Of a stretch of DNA of 56,373 nucleotides, positions 1 to 9,367 are shown piece by piece. The stretch comes from Cognaticolwellia sediminilitoris (GTDB taxonomy: Bacteria; Pseudomonadota; Gammaproteobacteria; Enterobacterales; Alteromonadaceae), in contig NBOG01000016.1 in the NCBI GenBank assembly GCA_002104535.1, positions 1-56,373 of the forward strand, in the 5' to 3' direction. The position numbers and the translations under genes are program-made. Within the stretch, counting starts at the first letter, position 1. The number at the start of each line of letters is the position of its first letter. The notes under the pieces are model-generated. The model saw only the letters and a program-made list of their open reading frames with translations. It made no database searches and was not told the origin of the DNA.

Positions 1-30
1 AACCGCCTCTTCGACTTGTCCCGAAGAAGT

Positions 31-65
31 GGAGCGCATTTTAGAGATTTATCGCCCCGCGTCAA
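31..65 (-). promoter_or_regulatory. rRNA/tRNA-type sigma-70 promoter reading left out of the window
   Basis: On the minus strand there is TTGACG (65-60), a 16-base spacer, TAAAAT (43-38) and then GCGCTCC (37-31). A GC-rich GCGC-type discriminator just after the -10 box is the classic signature of stringently controlled stable-RNA promoters in gammaproteobacteria. Transcription would begin near base 31 and leave the window leftwards, so the transcript (an rRNA or tRNA operon) is inferred and not seen. Confidence 0.55.
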
Positions 66-451
66 CCGCTAAATGCAATTAAATTGAGAAAAGGTGTTTG
101 TTTGCTTTTTATTTGTACTGCCTGTGGTTTTAATGCACTAAAGCAGGATAAATACCATTCAGGCTATCGGATTTCATACATGTTTATGCTTCAGCTTTTA
201 ACAAGTATCCATTGTTTATAACTTATTTTTCTATTCATCTATTAGCATTCATCGTCTTTTTTCGTTAATTTTATAGCTGTTAGCCCCTTTAAAACGCAAT
301 AGCACTAATAAATGCTAGAGTAATTGGGTAAATGCCCTATTAGTTTGATTAAATTGCATAAAAATTACACTTATTCTTGCACATTGTTGAAAGGTGGGTA
401 ACATAGAATTGCAATTTAAGCTTTTTATAAAATAATAATTAGGTATCCATT
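66..451. other. Intergenic region, no gene recognised
   Basis: This AT-rich stretch lies between the left-facing stable-RNA-type promoter and the RRM gene. I see no convincing ORF, RNA gene or repeat in it. It presumably holds the promoter of the RRM gene, but I could not pick a well-spaced -35/-10 pair. Confidence 0.5.
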
Positions 452-898
452 ATGAAGTCTCCTCAAGCATTAACGTTTATTGTAGCGTTAGTATTTTCTG
501 TAGCTATTTACATTCTAGCTAGCAGTGGTTTATTCGAACTCACTAGTATCAGCGTGGCTGTTGTCGCTTTTGTCTGTGCATTTGTCGCACCTTTGGTTGG
601 CAAAGCAAAAGCTGGCACACAAGAAGATGATACAAGCATCACTACTCTCTATGTTGGTAACTTACCTTATAGAGCTAATGAAGCTGCCGTTAGAGAATTG
701 TTTTCAGAGTACGGTCAGGTTCAATCAGTTAGGTTGATGAAAGATAAGCACACAGGTAAAAGACGTGGCTTTGGTTTTGTTGAAATATCAGCCGCAGATG
801 CAGACAATGCCGTATCATCATTAAATGATAGCGAGTTTCAACAAAGAACGTTGAAAGTTCGCGAAGCAAAAGAAAGACCGGAGCAAGGGCCAGAATAA
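452..898 (+). CDS. RRM-domain RNA-binding protein with N-terminal membrane segments
   Basis: The 148-residue protein has two hydrophobic stretches (about residues 7-27 and 30-50) followed by a short linker and one RNA-recognition motif (about 64-142). The RRM shows RNP2 (LYVGNL, 66-71) and RNP1 (KRRGFGFVEI, 103-112) with the usual aromatics, so single-stranded RNA binding is likely. Small RRM proteins of this kind are cold-associated in several bacteria, which is family knowledge. The two membrane spans suggest that this one is tethered to the inner membrane, which is inference. It stands alone and is followed by a clear terminator. Confidence 0.85.
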   Translation: MKSPQALTFIVALVFSVAIYILASSGLFELTSISVAVVAFVCAFVAPLVGKAKAGTQEDDTSITTLYVGNLPYRANEAAVRELFSEYGQVQSVRLMKDKHTGKRRGFGFVEISAADADNAVSSLNDSEFQQRTLKVREAKERPEQGPE

Positions 899-922
899 AT
901 TACTTATTCTGCATTGTTGATT

Positions 923-947
923 AAAAGCCCATTTTTATGGGCTTTTT
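923..947 (+). terminator. Rho-independent terminator of the RRM gene
   Basis: The stem AAAGCCCAT/ATGGGCTTT is followed by a T run and begins about 25 bases after the RRM stop codon. Confidence 0.85.
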
Positions 948-1199
948 AATGTCTGAAGTTTACCTTTTAGACTTCTAATTACTTATACCACTCTGTTACC
1001 TTTTATCCAACCGCTTTGCCTTTAGTTCTAATGCCGTTTCCCCCATCCATCAGATTTAACTATTCTGTTTACGAAAAACTATGCTTAAAAGTCTATTTCT
1101 TCTAGAATACAAACACTATTTAGTAGACAAAAACTGGGGAATCGCTAGAATCCCTGCCTCGAATTAGTAAGCGATATTCAATTTCAACAAGGTATTTCA
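948..1199. other. Intergenic region upstream of trmA
   Basis: No ORF, RNA or repeat is recognised here. Together with the terminator it fills the roughly 300-base gap between the RRM gene and trmA and must hold the trmA promoter, which I could not place with confidence. Confidence 0.4.
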
Positions 1200-2294
1200 A
1201 TGTTTAGCCACATTCACCCCGATAATTACCAACAGCAACTTGACGAAAAACAGCAAAGCATTGCAGAGATTTTTGCACAATTTGAATTACCCGCATTTGA
1301 AATATTTACTTCCCCAACTCTACATTACCGTCAGCGTGCTGAGTTTAGAGTTTGGCATGAAGGTGAAGATCTTTATTACATTATGTTTAACAGCGAAACC
1401 AAAGAAAAGTTTCGAGTTGATGACTTTCCAGTTGCAAGTAAGCTTATTAATCAATTTATGTCGGCACTGTTAGACGATATAAAAGATAAACCGGTTTTAC
1501 GTCAACGATTATTCCAAGTCGACTTTCTTTCTACCCTGAGTGGAGAGGTACTGGTCAGCTTGCTTTACCATAAACAGTTAGACGATGAATGGATCACACA
1601 AGCAACGGCATTAAAAGCAAGATTATCAGCAATAGCACCTGTTGATATTATTGGCCGAGCGCGTAAGCAAAAAGTTGTGTTAGACAAAGACTTCGTCATG
1701 GAAGCATTAAATGTTGATGGTAAAACGTTTCAGTATCAACAAGTAGAAAATAGTTTTACTCAGCCAAATGCCAAGGTAAATGAAAAAATGTTGCTGTGGA
1801 CACAACAAGCAACTAAAAACCTAGGCGGCGATTTAATCGAACTCTATTGCGGTAATGGTAATTTCAGTATCGCTTTAGCAGAAAACTTTGATCGAGTTTT
1901 AGGTACTGAAATATCAAAATCGTCGGTAAAGTCAGCTCAAATTAATATAGCCGCAAATAACTTAAAAAACGTTGATATTGTTAGAATGGCAAGTGAAGAC
2001 TTTAGCCAGGCAATGAATGGCGAGCGAGTATTTCGCCGTTTGGAAGGTTTTGATTTAACTAGCTACAATTATCAAACGGTACTGGTTGATCCACCACGTG
2101 CCGGGTTAGATCCTGATAGTGTTGAGTTAGTAAGTCGGTTTGAACGTATTATTTATATCTCGTGTAATCCTGAAACATTGCGTGACAACTTAACTGAACT
2201 GACTAAAACTCACAAAATTGAGCATTTTGCGCTGTTCGACCAATTCCCTTATACCCATCATGTTGAAACGGGTGTTATTTTGTCTCGCCTTTAG
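1200..2294 (+). CDS. trmA: tRNA (uracil-5-)-methyltransferase TrmA
   Basis: TrmA uses S-adenosylmethionine to methylate U54 in the T-loop of tRNAs. The 364-residue length matches the family. Visible motifs are the SAM-binding segment [12 protein letters not shown] (about 217-228), DPPRAG (about 297-302) and the nucleophile in SCNPETL (Cys322). The C-terminal part carries a conserved His/Glu segment ([12 protein letters not shown]). It sits beside fabR and sthA, as in enteric bacteria. Its last 20 bases overlap the convergent 3' end of fabR. Confidence 0.95.
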   Translation: MFSHIHPDNYQQQLDEKQQSIAEIFAQFELPAFEIFTSPTLHYRQRAEFRVWHEGEDLYYIMFNSETKEKFRVDDFPVASKLINQFMSALLDDIKDKPVLRQRLFQVDFLSTLSGEVLVSLLYHKQLDDEWITQATALKARLSAIAPVDIIGRARKQKVVLDKDFVMEALNVDGKTFQYQQVENSFTQPNAKVNEKMLLWTQQATKNLGGDLIELYCGNGNFSIALAENFDRVLGTEISKSSVKSAQINIAANNLKNVDIVRMASEDFSQAMNGERVFRRLEGFDLTSYNYQTVLVDPPRAGLDPDSVELVSRFERIIYISCNPETLRDNLTELTKTHKIEHFALFDQFPYTHHVETGVILSRL

Positions 2295-2931
2295 TTTTAC
2301 GGCTGAGTTGATCATGGCGATTCTCAGATCGCAAGCCAAACTCAAATGCACCGCGAGCGATAAAGCGTAGTTGCTTAATCGTTCGTTGTGCTAACTCTTC
2401 TAAATCCTTCTTATCACAATCTAAAGCGTCAGACCCTGCACTAAAAACAATAGTAACCGCAGCATTTGCTTGCAAATATGCTACTTCAGCATCAAGTTTA
2501 TTAGCTTGCTGTAAATAGTCACACAGTTCTAGGGTAAAATAACGAATTTCTCGATTAACCGCAGCACGAAAAGCCGCCGAGGTTCCTGATCGTTCACGTA
2601 GTAACAAGCGGAAAATATTGCCGTTACTCTCGATAAACTCCATAAAAGTATGAACAGATATTTGAATCACTGATCCGCCTTTCTCAATACGCTGACGTGC
2701 TTGTCGCATCAGTTGACGTAACGTTAAACCCGCTTCATCAACTAGAGTTAAGCCTAATTCATCCATATCAGAAAAGTGGCGATAAAATGAGGTTGGTGCT
2801 AAGCCAGCTTCTTTGGCAACTTCACGTAAGCTAAGACTAGAAAAGCTTCGCTCACTACTTAGTTGCCCCAAAGCAGCATCAATTAATTGTCGACGCGTTT
2901 TTTCTTTTTGTAATGCTCGAACACCGCTCAT
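2275..2931 (-). CDS. fabR: TetR-family repressor FabR of unsaturated fatty acid synthesis
   Basis: FabR senses the unsaturated/saturated acyl balance and represses genes for unsaturated fatty acid production. The N-terminal TetR helix-turn-helix (around [17 protein letters not shown]) and the conserved block [15 protein letters not shown] closely match enteric FabR. I choose the ATG at 2931; a TTG two codons upstream (2937) is possible. It is divergent from the desaturase gene, whose promoter carries a matching palindrome at 3128-3145. The 3' end overlaps trmA by 20 bases. Confidence 0.93.
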   Translation of the reverse strand: MSGVRALQKEKTRRQLIDAALGQLSSERSFSSLSLREVAKEAGLAPTSFYRHFSDMDELGLTLVDEAGLTLRQLMRQARQRIEKGGSVIQISVHTFMEFIESNGNIFRLLLRERSGTSAAFRAAVNREIRYFTLELCDYLQQANKLDAEVAYLQANAAVTIVFSAGSDALDCDKKDLEELAQRTIKQLRFIARGAFEFGLRSENRHDQLSRKTKGETK

Positions 2932-2981
2932 CGCCAATACACCTAGTAATTATTCAACACTGTAACCTGCTTGATATGATA

Positions 2982-3022
2982 CTGAAAAAACTAAATATTA
3001 CTAGCAAATTGATATTTTTCAG
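2982..3022. repeat. Inverted repeat in the fabR/desaturase divergent region
   Basis: CTGAAAAA (2982-2989) and TTTTTCAG (3015-3022) form an 8-bp inverted repeat about 50 bases upstream of fabR. It could be part of the fabR control region. It does not resemble the FabR palindrome at 3128, and its role is unknown. Confidence 0.35.
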
Positions 3023-3099
3023 AACTCAGTCAATAATTAATTACATCATTGGAGTGCCTATTTAGATTTTTAAATTTACCAAAAAAACAGTATCAACAC

Positions 3100-3127
3100 T
3101 TGACTCAGCAATGAGTAAAGTTAGAAT
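3100..3127 (+). promoter_or_regulatory. Sigma-70 promoter of the desaturase gene
   Basis: TTGACT (3100-3105), a 16-base spacer and TAGAAT (3122-3127) form a good promoter directly followed by the FabR-like operator. Because the ATG at 3111 lies inside this spacer, it is unlikely to be the translation start of the downstream gene. Confidence 0.6.
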
Positions 3128-3145
3128 AGCGTACAAGTGTACACT
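3128..3145 (+). promoter_or_regulatory. FabR-like operator over the desaturase transcription start
   Basis: The 18-base AGCGTACA-AG-TGTACACT is an almost perfect palindrome (7 of 8 positions pair). It matches the AGCGTACA/TGTACGCT type of half-sites I associate with FabR operators. It begins one base after the -10 box, so bound FabR would cover the +1 region and block transcription. The fabR gene is adjacent and divergent. Confidence 0.72.
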
Positions 3146-3185
3146 GAAATATTTTTTTGAGTGGCTAGCCCTAGATGGAAGATTC

Positions 3186-4304
3186 ATGAACAAACCACCT
3201 ATTATTTGGTTAAATGTATTTGTATTTAGCATTACCTTTTTATTCGCTGCAATCGCAGTACCTTACCGCGCCGTAACTCACGGCTTCGATGCAACAGAAA
3301 TTACTGCAGCCATTATCTGTTTTATTTATTGTGGTATGTCAATTACTGCCGGTTATCACCGTCTTTGGTCACATAAAACTTATCAGGCACATTGGTCATT
3401 AAGACTTATCTACGCTTTAGGCGGTGCATTTGCATTGCAAAATAGTGCTTTGCATTGGTCTTCAGATCATCGAATTCATCACAAACATGTCGATAAAAAC
3501 CATGTTGATCCTTATTCTGCAAAAATGGGCTTTTGGCATTCGCACATTGGTTGGATGTTAAGAGACTTTCAACCAGAAAATTACGCTAACTATAATAACG
3601 TTCGTGATTTGCAAAAAGACGCCATTGTTGTTTGGCAGCATAAACACTATTTACTACTTACTATTGTTATGAACTTTGGTGTGCCTATTCTATTTGGTTT
3701 ATGGCACGGCGACATGATTAGTAGTTTGTTATTACTTGGCTTTTTGCGCTTAGTATTGAGTCACCACACCACATTTTTTATAAATTCGTTAGCCCACATT
3801 TGGGGTAAACAAACTTATACCGAAAAAAATACCGCTCGTGATAATGGCTTTTTAGCATTTTTTACCTTTGGTGAAGGCTACCACAACTATCATCATATCT
3901 TTGAAAATGACTATCGAAATGGTATTCGTTGGTGGCAATTTGATCCAACCAAGTGGTTGATTAAAGGGTGTGAGCACTTGAAACTAACGTCCAAGTTGCG
4001 TGTTACTCCTGAAGATAAAATAGAAAAAGCCCGCTTAGCTATGATTTTACTTCGAAGCAAAGAGAAAATAGCCGCACATCCAGACGCTGAACAGTTATTA
4101 GAAAGGTTACAGCATGAATACGATGAACTTATTCACAAAATTAATGAGTTTTATGCCGCTCGTAAAGCGTTAATTGCGACTAAACGTGACCAGTTGATTG
4201 CAGATGTTGAAAACTCAGAAGTCATGGCACACTACCAAGAAATCAAGCGCAGATTAGCGGAACAACAACGCAGCTGGCAAAATATGGTAGAAAAACTAGC
4301 ATAA
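3186..4304 (+). CDS. Membrane acyl-CoA/acyl-lipid delta-9-type fatty acid desaturase
   Basis: This membrane di-iron enzyme introduces a cis double bond into fatty acyl chains and helps maintain fluidity in cold water. With the start at 3186 (372 residues) the three His boxes are HRLWSH (58-63), HRIHH (95-99) and HNYHH (233-237). Several hydrophobic spans lie between them, and a long charged, probably helical tail follows the catalytic part. The upstream ATG at 3111 is rejected because the promoter and FabR operator occupy that stretch. GGAAG stands 5 bases before the ATG at 3186. Confidence 0.9.
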   Translation: MNKPPIIWLNVFVFSITFLFAAIAVPYRAVTHGFDATEITAAIICFIYCGMSITAGYHRLWSHKTYQAHWSLRLIYALGGAFALQNSALHWSSDHRIHHKHVDKNHVDPYSAKMGFWHSHIGWMLRDFQPENYANYNNVRDLQKDAIVVWQHKHYLLLTIVMNFGVPILFGLWHGDMISSLLLLGFLRLVLSHHTTFFINSLAHIWGKQTYTEKNTARDNGFLAFFTFGEGYHNYHHIFENDYRNGIRWWQFDPTKWLIKGCEHLKLTSKLRVTPEDKIEKARLAMILLRSKEKIAAHPDAEQLLERLQHEYDELIHKINEFYAARKALIATKRDQLIADVENSEVMAHYQEIKRRLAEQQRSWQNMVEKLA

Positions 4305-4349
4305 AAACAGTTACCTTCGTTTTAATTCCTGCTAAAATTTTTAATATTG

Positions 4350-5816
4350 ATGCAGGAATTAAAGGGTTATCCGTTGAGTAAACAAACACAAGCCAAGACC
4401 AAGAAAACAAACAGCAGCGCTAAAAGTTATGACTTCGACGCCATTATTATAGGTACAGGTCCTGGCGGTGAAGGCGCTGCCATGAATTTAGCCAAGCGCG
4501 ATAAAAAAGTAGCCATTGTTGAACGTTATCATAATGTTGGCGGCGGTTGTACACATTGGGGTACTATCCCATCAAAAGCGTTGCGCCAATCGGTAAGTCG
4601 GTTAATTGAATATAATTCCAATCCTCTATTTAATGCTGGCCAAAGTGCAAAACACTTAACTTTCCAAGATATTTTAAGTCACGCATCTGCAGTTATTCGC
4701 AAACAAGTTAACTTGCGCAGCGGCTTTTATAATCGTAATCAAGTCGAACATTATTACGGTGAAGCTTCATTTGTTGATGCTAATACCATCCAAGTATTAA
4801 GAACTGATGGTTCTATCGATACTATTACTGCAAAACAAATTGTTATTGCTACAGGTTCGCGCCCTTATCACCCTGACAATGTAGACTTTTCACACCCAAG
4901 AGTTTATGACTCTGATAGCATTTTATCGCTCGATCATTCACCACGTCATATCATTATTTACGGTGCCGGTGTTATTGGCAGTGAATATGCGTCAATATTT
5001 CGCGGATTAGGCGTAAAAGTTGACTTAATCAACACCCGAGACCGTCTGCTTTCATTTTTAGATGACGAAATGTCAGATTCATTAAGCTATCACTTATGGA
5101 ATAATGGTGTAGTTATTCGCCACGGTGAGCAAATTGAACGTGTTGAAACCAGCCCTGAATCGGTAATTGTACATTTAGAGTCAGGTAAGAAAATGCGCGC
5201 CGACTGTTTATTATTCGCTAATGGACGTACCGGTAATACTGCAGATTTAAAGCTTGAAAATGCCGGCTTAAAAGCTGATGGCCGCGGTCAATTAAAGGTC
5301 ACTGAGTCATACCAAACTGAGGTAGAAGGTATATTTGCCGTTGGTGATGTTATTGGTTACCCAAGTTTAGCTAGTGCTGCATTTGATCAAGGCAGAATTT
5401 GCGCCAGCGCAATGCTCGACGGAAACAGTCAAGCTAAGCTGACTGTTGATATTCCGACGGGTATTTATACTATTCCAGAAATTAGCTCGGTAGGAAAAAC
5501 AGAGCAAGAGTTAACAGAAGCTAAAGTACCTTATGAAGTTGGTCGTGCACAATTCAAGCATTTAGCCCGAGCACAAATTTCTAATAACTTAGTCGGCTCG
5601 TTGAAAATACTCTTTCATCGTGAAACGAAAGAAATTTTAGGTATACATTGCTTTGGTGAAAATGCTGCCGAAATTATCCATATCGGACAAGCAATTATGC
5701 AGCAAAAAAATGGTGGCAACACCATTGAATACTTTGTTGAAACAACATTTAACTACCCAACAATGGCTGAAGCATTCAGGGTAGCTGCATTAAACGGTCT
5801 TAATAGACTATTCTAA
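4350..5816 (+). CDS. sthA: Soluble pyridine nucleotide transhydrogenase SthA
   Basis: SthA is a flavoprotein that moves reducing equivalents between NADPH and NAD+. It shows the FAD motif [10 protein letters not shown], the [16 protein letters not shown] segment, where one Cys of the usual disulphide-reductase pair is absent as in SthA, the NAD(P) motif [11 protein letters not shown] and the C-terminal dimer segment ending [11 protein letters not shown] at 4350 and TTG at 4374 are both possible starts; the TTG has AAAGGG about 8 bases upstream. Linkage to fabR and trmA repeats the enteric order with the desaturase added. Confidence 0.95.
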   Translation: MQELKGYPLSKQTQAKTKKTNSSAKSYDFDAIIIGTGPGGEGAAMNLAKRDKKVAIVERYHNVGGGCTHWGTIPSKALRQSVSRLIEYNSNPLFNAGQSAKHLTFQDILSHASAVIRKQVNLRSGFYNRNQVEHYYGEASFVDANTIQVLRTDGSIDTITAKQIVIATGSRPYHPDNVDFSHPRVYDSDSILSLDHSPRHIIIYGAGVIGSEYASIFRGLGVKVDLINTRDRLLSFLDDEMSDSLSYHLWNNGVVIRHGEQIERVETSPESVIVHLESGKKMRADCLLFANGRTGNTADLKLENAGLKADGRGQLKVTESYQTEVEGIFAVGDVIGYPSLASAAFDQGRICASAMLDGNSQAKLTVDIPTGIYTIPEISSVGKTEQELTEAKVPYEVGRAQFKHLARAQISNNLVGSLKILFHRETKEILGIHCFGENAAEIIHIGQAIMQQKNGGNTIEYFVETTFNYPTMAEAFRVAALNGLNRLF

Positions 5817-5825
5817 ATAAGTGCT

Positions 5826-5865
5826 AGGGCAATGCTTGTATGGCTTAAATAGCTTGCCCTTCTCT
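5826..5865 (+). terminator. Possible weak terminator after sthA
   Basis: AGGGCAA and TTGCCCT can pair across a loop of about 24 bases just after sthA, followed by a poor T-rich stretch. Confidence 0.3.
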
Positions 5866-5960
5866 TAAAATATTAATGCTATTGAATGGGCTATTGTTAT
5901 GCGCCGTTTTGATCCAGCATGCTAACTACTCTAATTAACCCACATTCGAAGCGAAAATTT

Positions 5961-6452
5961 ATGAAATATAGTTTACTGGTAATATTACTGACTTTTATTT
6001 TACCCGCTCAAGCAACAGACACCTTTAGTATATATTTAGTTAGGCATGCAGAAAAGCAAGCGGTTAAAGACGATCCCAAATTAACCGAGTGTGGACAGAG
6101 AAGAGCGAAACAAATTGCCAGTATTCTTGAGCAGACTAACATTAAGAGTGTCTATAGCACTGCTTATCAAAGAACTATGTCGACAGCGGCGCCATTTTCT
6201 AAACAGCAAAATCTAGCAATTAAACATTACTCGCCAGCACAGTTACCTCAATTGGCACAGCAACTACTCAATAAAAAAGAAAATGCTTTAGTGGTGGGTC
6301 ATAGTAATACCACGCCACAGTTAGCAGAATTTATTCTTGATCATCATGTAGACAATATAACTGAAAAACAATATCGTAATTTGTATCAAATACAAGTTAG
6401 CGATAGTGGAAAAACTTTGACGTTATTTACACTCCCACTGATTTGTCATTAA
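5961..6452 (+). CDS. Secreted histidine phosphatase (SixA/phosphoglycerate mutase-like)
   Basis: The protein has a signal peptide (MKYSLLVILLTFILPAQA) and then the histidine-phosphatase signature LVRHAEK, with the second catalytic His in VVGHSNT. The first His would take the phosphoryl group. The small size (about 163 residues) resembles SixA, but the signal peptide points to a periplasmic enzyme with an unknown substrate. I choose the ATG at 5961 over a start 42 bases upstream because the signal peptide begins there. It converges on the downstream lipoprotein gene. Confidence 0.8.
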   Translation: MKYSLLVILLTFILPAQATDTFSIYLVRHAEKQAVKDDPKLTECGQRRAKQIASILEQTNIKSVYSTAYQRTMSTAAPFSKQQNLAIKHYSPAQLPQLAQQLLNKKENALVVGHSNTTPQLAEFILDHHVDNITEKQYRNLYQIQVSDSGKTLTLFTLPLICH

Positions 6453-6477
6453 GCGTTTTAAATAGCGCTAAAAAATA

Positions 6478-6987
6478 TTACATCTCGTTTTCATTTTGAT
6501 TATTACCTGGAGTTATAAGTTCAATCTCTGTGATAGTAAAAGGCGTGCCCCATTGTTGAATGGTTAGCACATTTTTCACTTTCCCTTTGATCCTAACCAC
6601 CGCACCATTTTGAGCGAACTCTTTTGCCAGATTCAGTGGTAATATTTTATTCCCTGAATCGGTAATAATACCGTAAAAACCACCTTCTAAATTTAGAAAC
6701 TGAACGCGACCTTGCTGCCACTCAATCATTCCATCGTTTAGGTTTATCATCTTATTGTCATTTAACTCTTCAGCTGCTTTAACACGCTTTGCAACAAGTT
6801 TAGTTGCTTCTTGATCATTAGTTTCTTGTTTAGCTGCAAGCGGCTCAACAGTAGATTGCTCAGTCTTGCTTTCCATTGCAGCCTCATCTTGTTTACTCGC
6901 TTTACTTTTTTCTTCAACACCTGAGCCACAGGCACTTAATAATAAGGAAGTTGCTAATACCAATAAAAATTTATTTTTTGTTGTCAT
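6478..6987 (-). CDS. Lipoprotein with a probable OB-like C-terminal domain, function unknown
   Basis: The start at 6987 gives a typical lipoprotein signal ending in LLLSACGS, so the Cys is probably lipidated. After a Lys/Glu/Gln-rich linker, the C-terminal 80 residues alternate short strands (WQQGRVQFLNLEGGFYGI; AVVRIKGKVKNV), which looks like a small beta-barrel fold. I do not recognise the family. AGG stands about 7 bases before the chosen ATG. ATG at 6993 and in-frame codons back to 7083 are alternatives that only lengthen the N-terminus. Confidence 0.65.
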   Translation of the reverse strand: MTTKNKFLLVLATSLLLSACGSGVEEKSKASKQDEAAMESKTEQSTVEPLAAKQETNDQEATKLVAKRVKAAEELNDNKMINLNDGMIEWQQGRVQFLNLEGGFYGIITDSGNKILPLNLAKEFAQNGAVVRIKGKVKNVLTIQQWGTPFTITEIELITPGNNQNENEM

Positions 6988-7118
6988 AGTCATGCCTATC
7001 ATAGTCAAATTATTTCGTAAGCATAACCTATCCCTAGCAGATAAAACACCTTGAAAATCATGCTTTGTTTCAACCATAAGCAATAGGCATCGTTAGTTTA
7101 AATGCAAATTTTTCCAAC

Positions 7119-7143
7119 AAAAAAGGAGCCGAAGCTCCTTTCA
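7119..7143 (-). terminator. Rho-independent terminator of hemE
   Basis: On the minus strand, AAAGGAGC-TTCG-GCTCCTTT with a stable TTCG loop is followed by a T run. It lies about 50 bases after the hemE stop codon. Confidence 0.9.
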
Positions 7144-7191
7144 CATTATACATTTAGCTACGTTAAAAAACGTACCAAAACGCAGCCTAAT

Positions 7192-8259
7192 CTATAAATG
7201 ATAAGGCTTACTTAAACGGTGTACTGATTCAATAAAGTGACCAGCATGCTCAGGGTTAACATCAGGATGTATACCGTGACCTAAGTTAAATACATGACCT
7301 GTACCACCTTCACCAAATCCTGATAATATTTTTGATACTTCTTGTTCAATACGCGGCAATGGCGCATACAACATTGATGGGTCCATATTACCTTGCAAGG
7401 CAACTTTATCACCTACACGCGCTTTAGCGTTTTCGATATCAATAGTCCAATCAAGGCCAACCGCATCACAACCGGTTGCCGCAATATCTTCTAACCACAT
7501 ACCGCCATTTTTAGTAAATAACGTTACTGGTACTTGGCGACCGTCATTATGACGTGTTAAACCGTCAACAATTTTCGCCATATATTGCAGTGAAAATTCT
7601 TTATAATCTCTTGGAGAAAGTACACCACCCCAAGTATCAAAAACCATAACCGATTGTGCACCGGCCGCAATTTGGGCATTAAGGTATAAAATAACCGAGT
7701 CAGCTAATTTATCTAATAACAAATGCAAAGTCTGTGGCTCTGCGAACATCATTTTTTTAATTTTAGTGAAAGCTTTTGAACTACCACCCTCGATCATATA
7801 AGTTGCAAGTGTCCAAGGGCTACCTGAAAAGCCAATAAGCGGTACATCACCATTTAGTGTTTTCTTAATAGTGCGTACTGCATTCATAACATATTGCAAC
7901 TCGCCTTCAGGATCTGGAATACCAATTTTATCTACATCAGCTTTACAAGTAATAGGACGTTCAAATTTTGGCCCTTCACCGGTTTCAAAATAAAGCCCTA
8001 AGCCCATCGCATCAGGAATTGTTAAGATATCACTGAATAAAATCGCGGCATCAAGCGGAAAACGTCGTAATGGTTGAATAGTGACTTCACAAGCTAAGTC
8101 AGCATCACGACAAACCGACATAAAGTCGCCAGCACCTTTACGCACTTCGCGATACTCAGGTAAATAACGGCCAGCTTGACGCATCATCCATACAGGGGTG
8201 TAATCAACAGGTTGACGCAACAATGCACGCAAATAAGTATCGTTTTTTAACTCAGTCAT
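7192..8259 (-). CDS. hemE: Uroporphyrinogen decarboxylase HemE
   Basis: HemE removes four carboxyl groups from uroporphyrinogen III to give coproporphyrinogen III in haem synthesis, in the cytoplasm. The 355-residue length is standard. Family signatures are [13 protein letters not shown] near the N-terminus, [12 protein letters not shown], and [17 protein letters not shown] in the middle. A good ribosome-binding site (CGGAGAAG) precedes the ATG. It is a single gene with its own terminator; the two candidate small RNA genes lie upstream on the opposite strand. Confidence 0.96.
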   Translation of the reverse strand: MTELKNDTYLRALLRQPVDYTPVWMMRQAGRYLPEYREVRKGAGDFMSVCRDADLACEVTIQPLRRFPLDAAILFSDILTIPDAMGLGLYFETGEGPKFERPITCKADVDKIGIPDPEGELQYVMNAVRTIKKTLNGDVPLIGFSGSPWTLATYMIEGGSSKAFTKIKKMMFAEPQTLHLLLDKLADSVILYLNAQIAAGAQSVMVFDTWGGVLSPRDYKEFSLQYMAKIVDGLTRHNDGRQVPVTLFTKNGGMWLEDIAATGCDAVGLDWTIDIENAKARVGDKVALQGNMDPSMLYAPLPRIEQEVSKILSGFGEGGTGHVFNLGHGIHPDVNPEHAGHFIESVHRLSKPYHL

Positions 8260-8787
8260 GAAAATTCTTCTCCGCTATAATATGCGCGCATTCTAGCACT
8301 TCAAATTTTATTGATCTATGTTACAAATCAAATCTACGCGTGTTGATCGCCTTCAAAATGGTTTTTATGCAAAAAAGGGCTTATTACGGACATTATTTAT
8401 GTTGCTTAGCTAGGGGGGAACTCAAATATAACGATAAACCCCATCAAATCACAGCCGGTCAATAAACCAACAATCAGCTTTTAAACAATATTTTAAGAAA
8501 AATAATTTAATTATTTTAAAACTTATTTATTCTTACTTTCAACGAAAGTATTCAACGATTCGAGCAAGATAACATCAAAATTGTTGAGAGTGGTTAACCA
8601 CAAGGCGCACTGTCAATAAGACTTTAGTCTCGAGCGAGTTCTGATATTACACATTGAAAGCTAAGGTTTTTTTAAGCATAAATATTCTCTAAATCATCGA
8701 CCTGTTCTTAACGGTAATTAATTTATCGATAAAATCGGCGGTATTTATATAGAAATCAGAGTAAATGCACTCTAAAGAGCCATGCTT
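8260..8787. other. Intergenic stretch between hemE and the first small RNA unit
   Basis: AT-rich and without any ORF I would defend. The part next to hemE must hold its promoter. I see no repeat or RNA-like element in the rest. Confidence 0.4.
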
Positions 8788-8828
8788 AATACGAAAAAGC
8801 TCGTGGAATATATGCTCTATTAAAGTTG

Positions 8829-8857
8829 TTGCACCGAGAAAAAGCCTTTGCTATAAA
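8829..8857 (+). promoter_or_regulatory. Promoter of small RNA copy 1
   Basis: TTGCAC (8829-8834), exactly 17 bases, then TATAAA (8852-8857). The 34 bases before the -35 box are also conserved in copy 2, which suggests a shared regulator site. Confidence 0.7.
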
Positions 8858-8863
8858 TTGCCT

Positions 8864-8969
8864 GCGCTACACAAAAACAATAATAAAAATAAAGAAATAA
8901 ATTAAAAGAAGCTAGTTTAACTAGACCACATAGCGAGCATTTCAAGCCTTACTTTTGTAAGGCTTTTTT
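8864..8969 (+). ncRNA. Candidate small RNA, copy 1 (about 106 nt)
   Basis: Predicted transcript from about 7 bases after TATAAA to the end of the T run. It has an A-rich unstructured 5' half, a palindromic CTAGTT-T-AACTAG hairpin, a linker and the terminator stem AAGCCTTAC/GTAAGGCTT with loop TTTT followed by T6. No ORF with a ribosome-binding site is visible. The paralogue at 9368-9473 keeps promoter, hairpin and terminator. The layout fits an Hfq-type trans-acting RNA, which is inference. I recognise no known RNA family. Confidence 0.65.
8944..8969 (+). terminator. Terminator of small RNA copy 1
   Basis: A 9-bp stem AAGCCTTAC/GTAAGGCTT with a 4-base loop and six T residues. Confidence 0.85.
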
Positions 8970-9332
8970 ATTGCCTGTTATAAAATTTATTATGGTAACT
9001 TGTTTACAATAAATCAGTCCTAAATAACTACCAGTTAATAGGCTAATCAATACTTCAATTTAGTCTTAACTTTAGCTTCGGCTTTATAAGCTCACTGTGG
9101 TTAGTTATTGGCTGCATTTACAACACCCCCTTTACCTATTCACCCTGCTTAAAATGAACGTGCTTTAATACTCCAGGTCGACATGATTAAACTACACCCT
9201 CCAATTAAATTAATTGGTGCGAATAAAAAGCGGCAATATAAAACCTACGCTAAGCTCATGCTTTAAGTGTCGAATACAAAAACCATAAGTAAATACGAAA
9301 ATATTCGTGGAATATATGCTCTATTAAAGTTG

Positions 9333-9361
9333 TTGCACAGTGAAAGAGCCTTTGCTATAAA
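9333..9361 (+). promoter_or_regulatory. Promoter of small RNA copy 2
   Basis: TTGCAC (9333-9338), 17 bases, TATAAA (9356-9361). The boxes and spacing are identical to copy 1, although the spacer itself differs at three positions. Confidence 0.7.
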
Positions 9362-9367
9362 TTGCCC

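Larger units (their letters stand above)
8788..8977 (+). repeat. Copy 1 of a 190-base duplicated unit carrying a small RNA gene
   Basis: This 190-base unit matches 9292-9481, also 190 bases, with about 87% identity by my ungapped count. Each copy holds the same upstream sequence, a sigma-70 promoter, an A-rich 5' segment, a conserved 3' segment and a terminator. Differences cluster in the A-rich segment and in the terminator loop. Confidence 0.8.

Noticed and set aside
3111-3185. N-terminal extension of the desaturase from ATG 3111
   Set aside because: This stretch is filled by the -10 box and the FabR-like operator. The ATG at 3186 has a ribosome-binding site and gives a normal family N-terminus.
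8801-8818. Sigma-54 promoter before small RNA copy 1 (TGGAATATATGC)
   Set aside because: The GG-to-GC spacing is 7 bases where sigma-54 needs 10. A good sigma-70 promoter lies just downstream.
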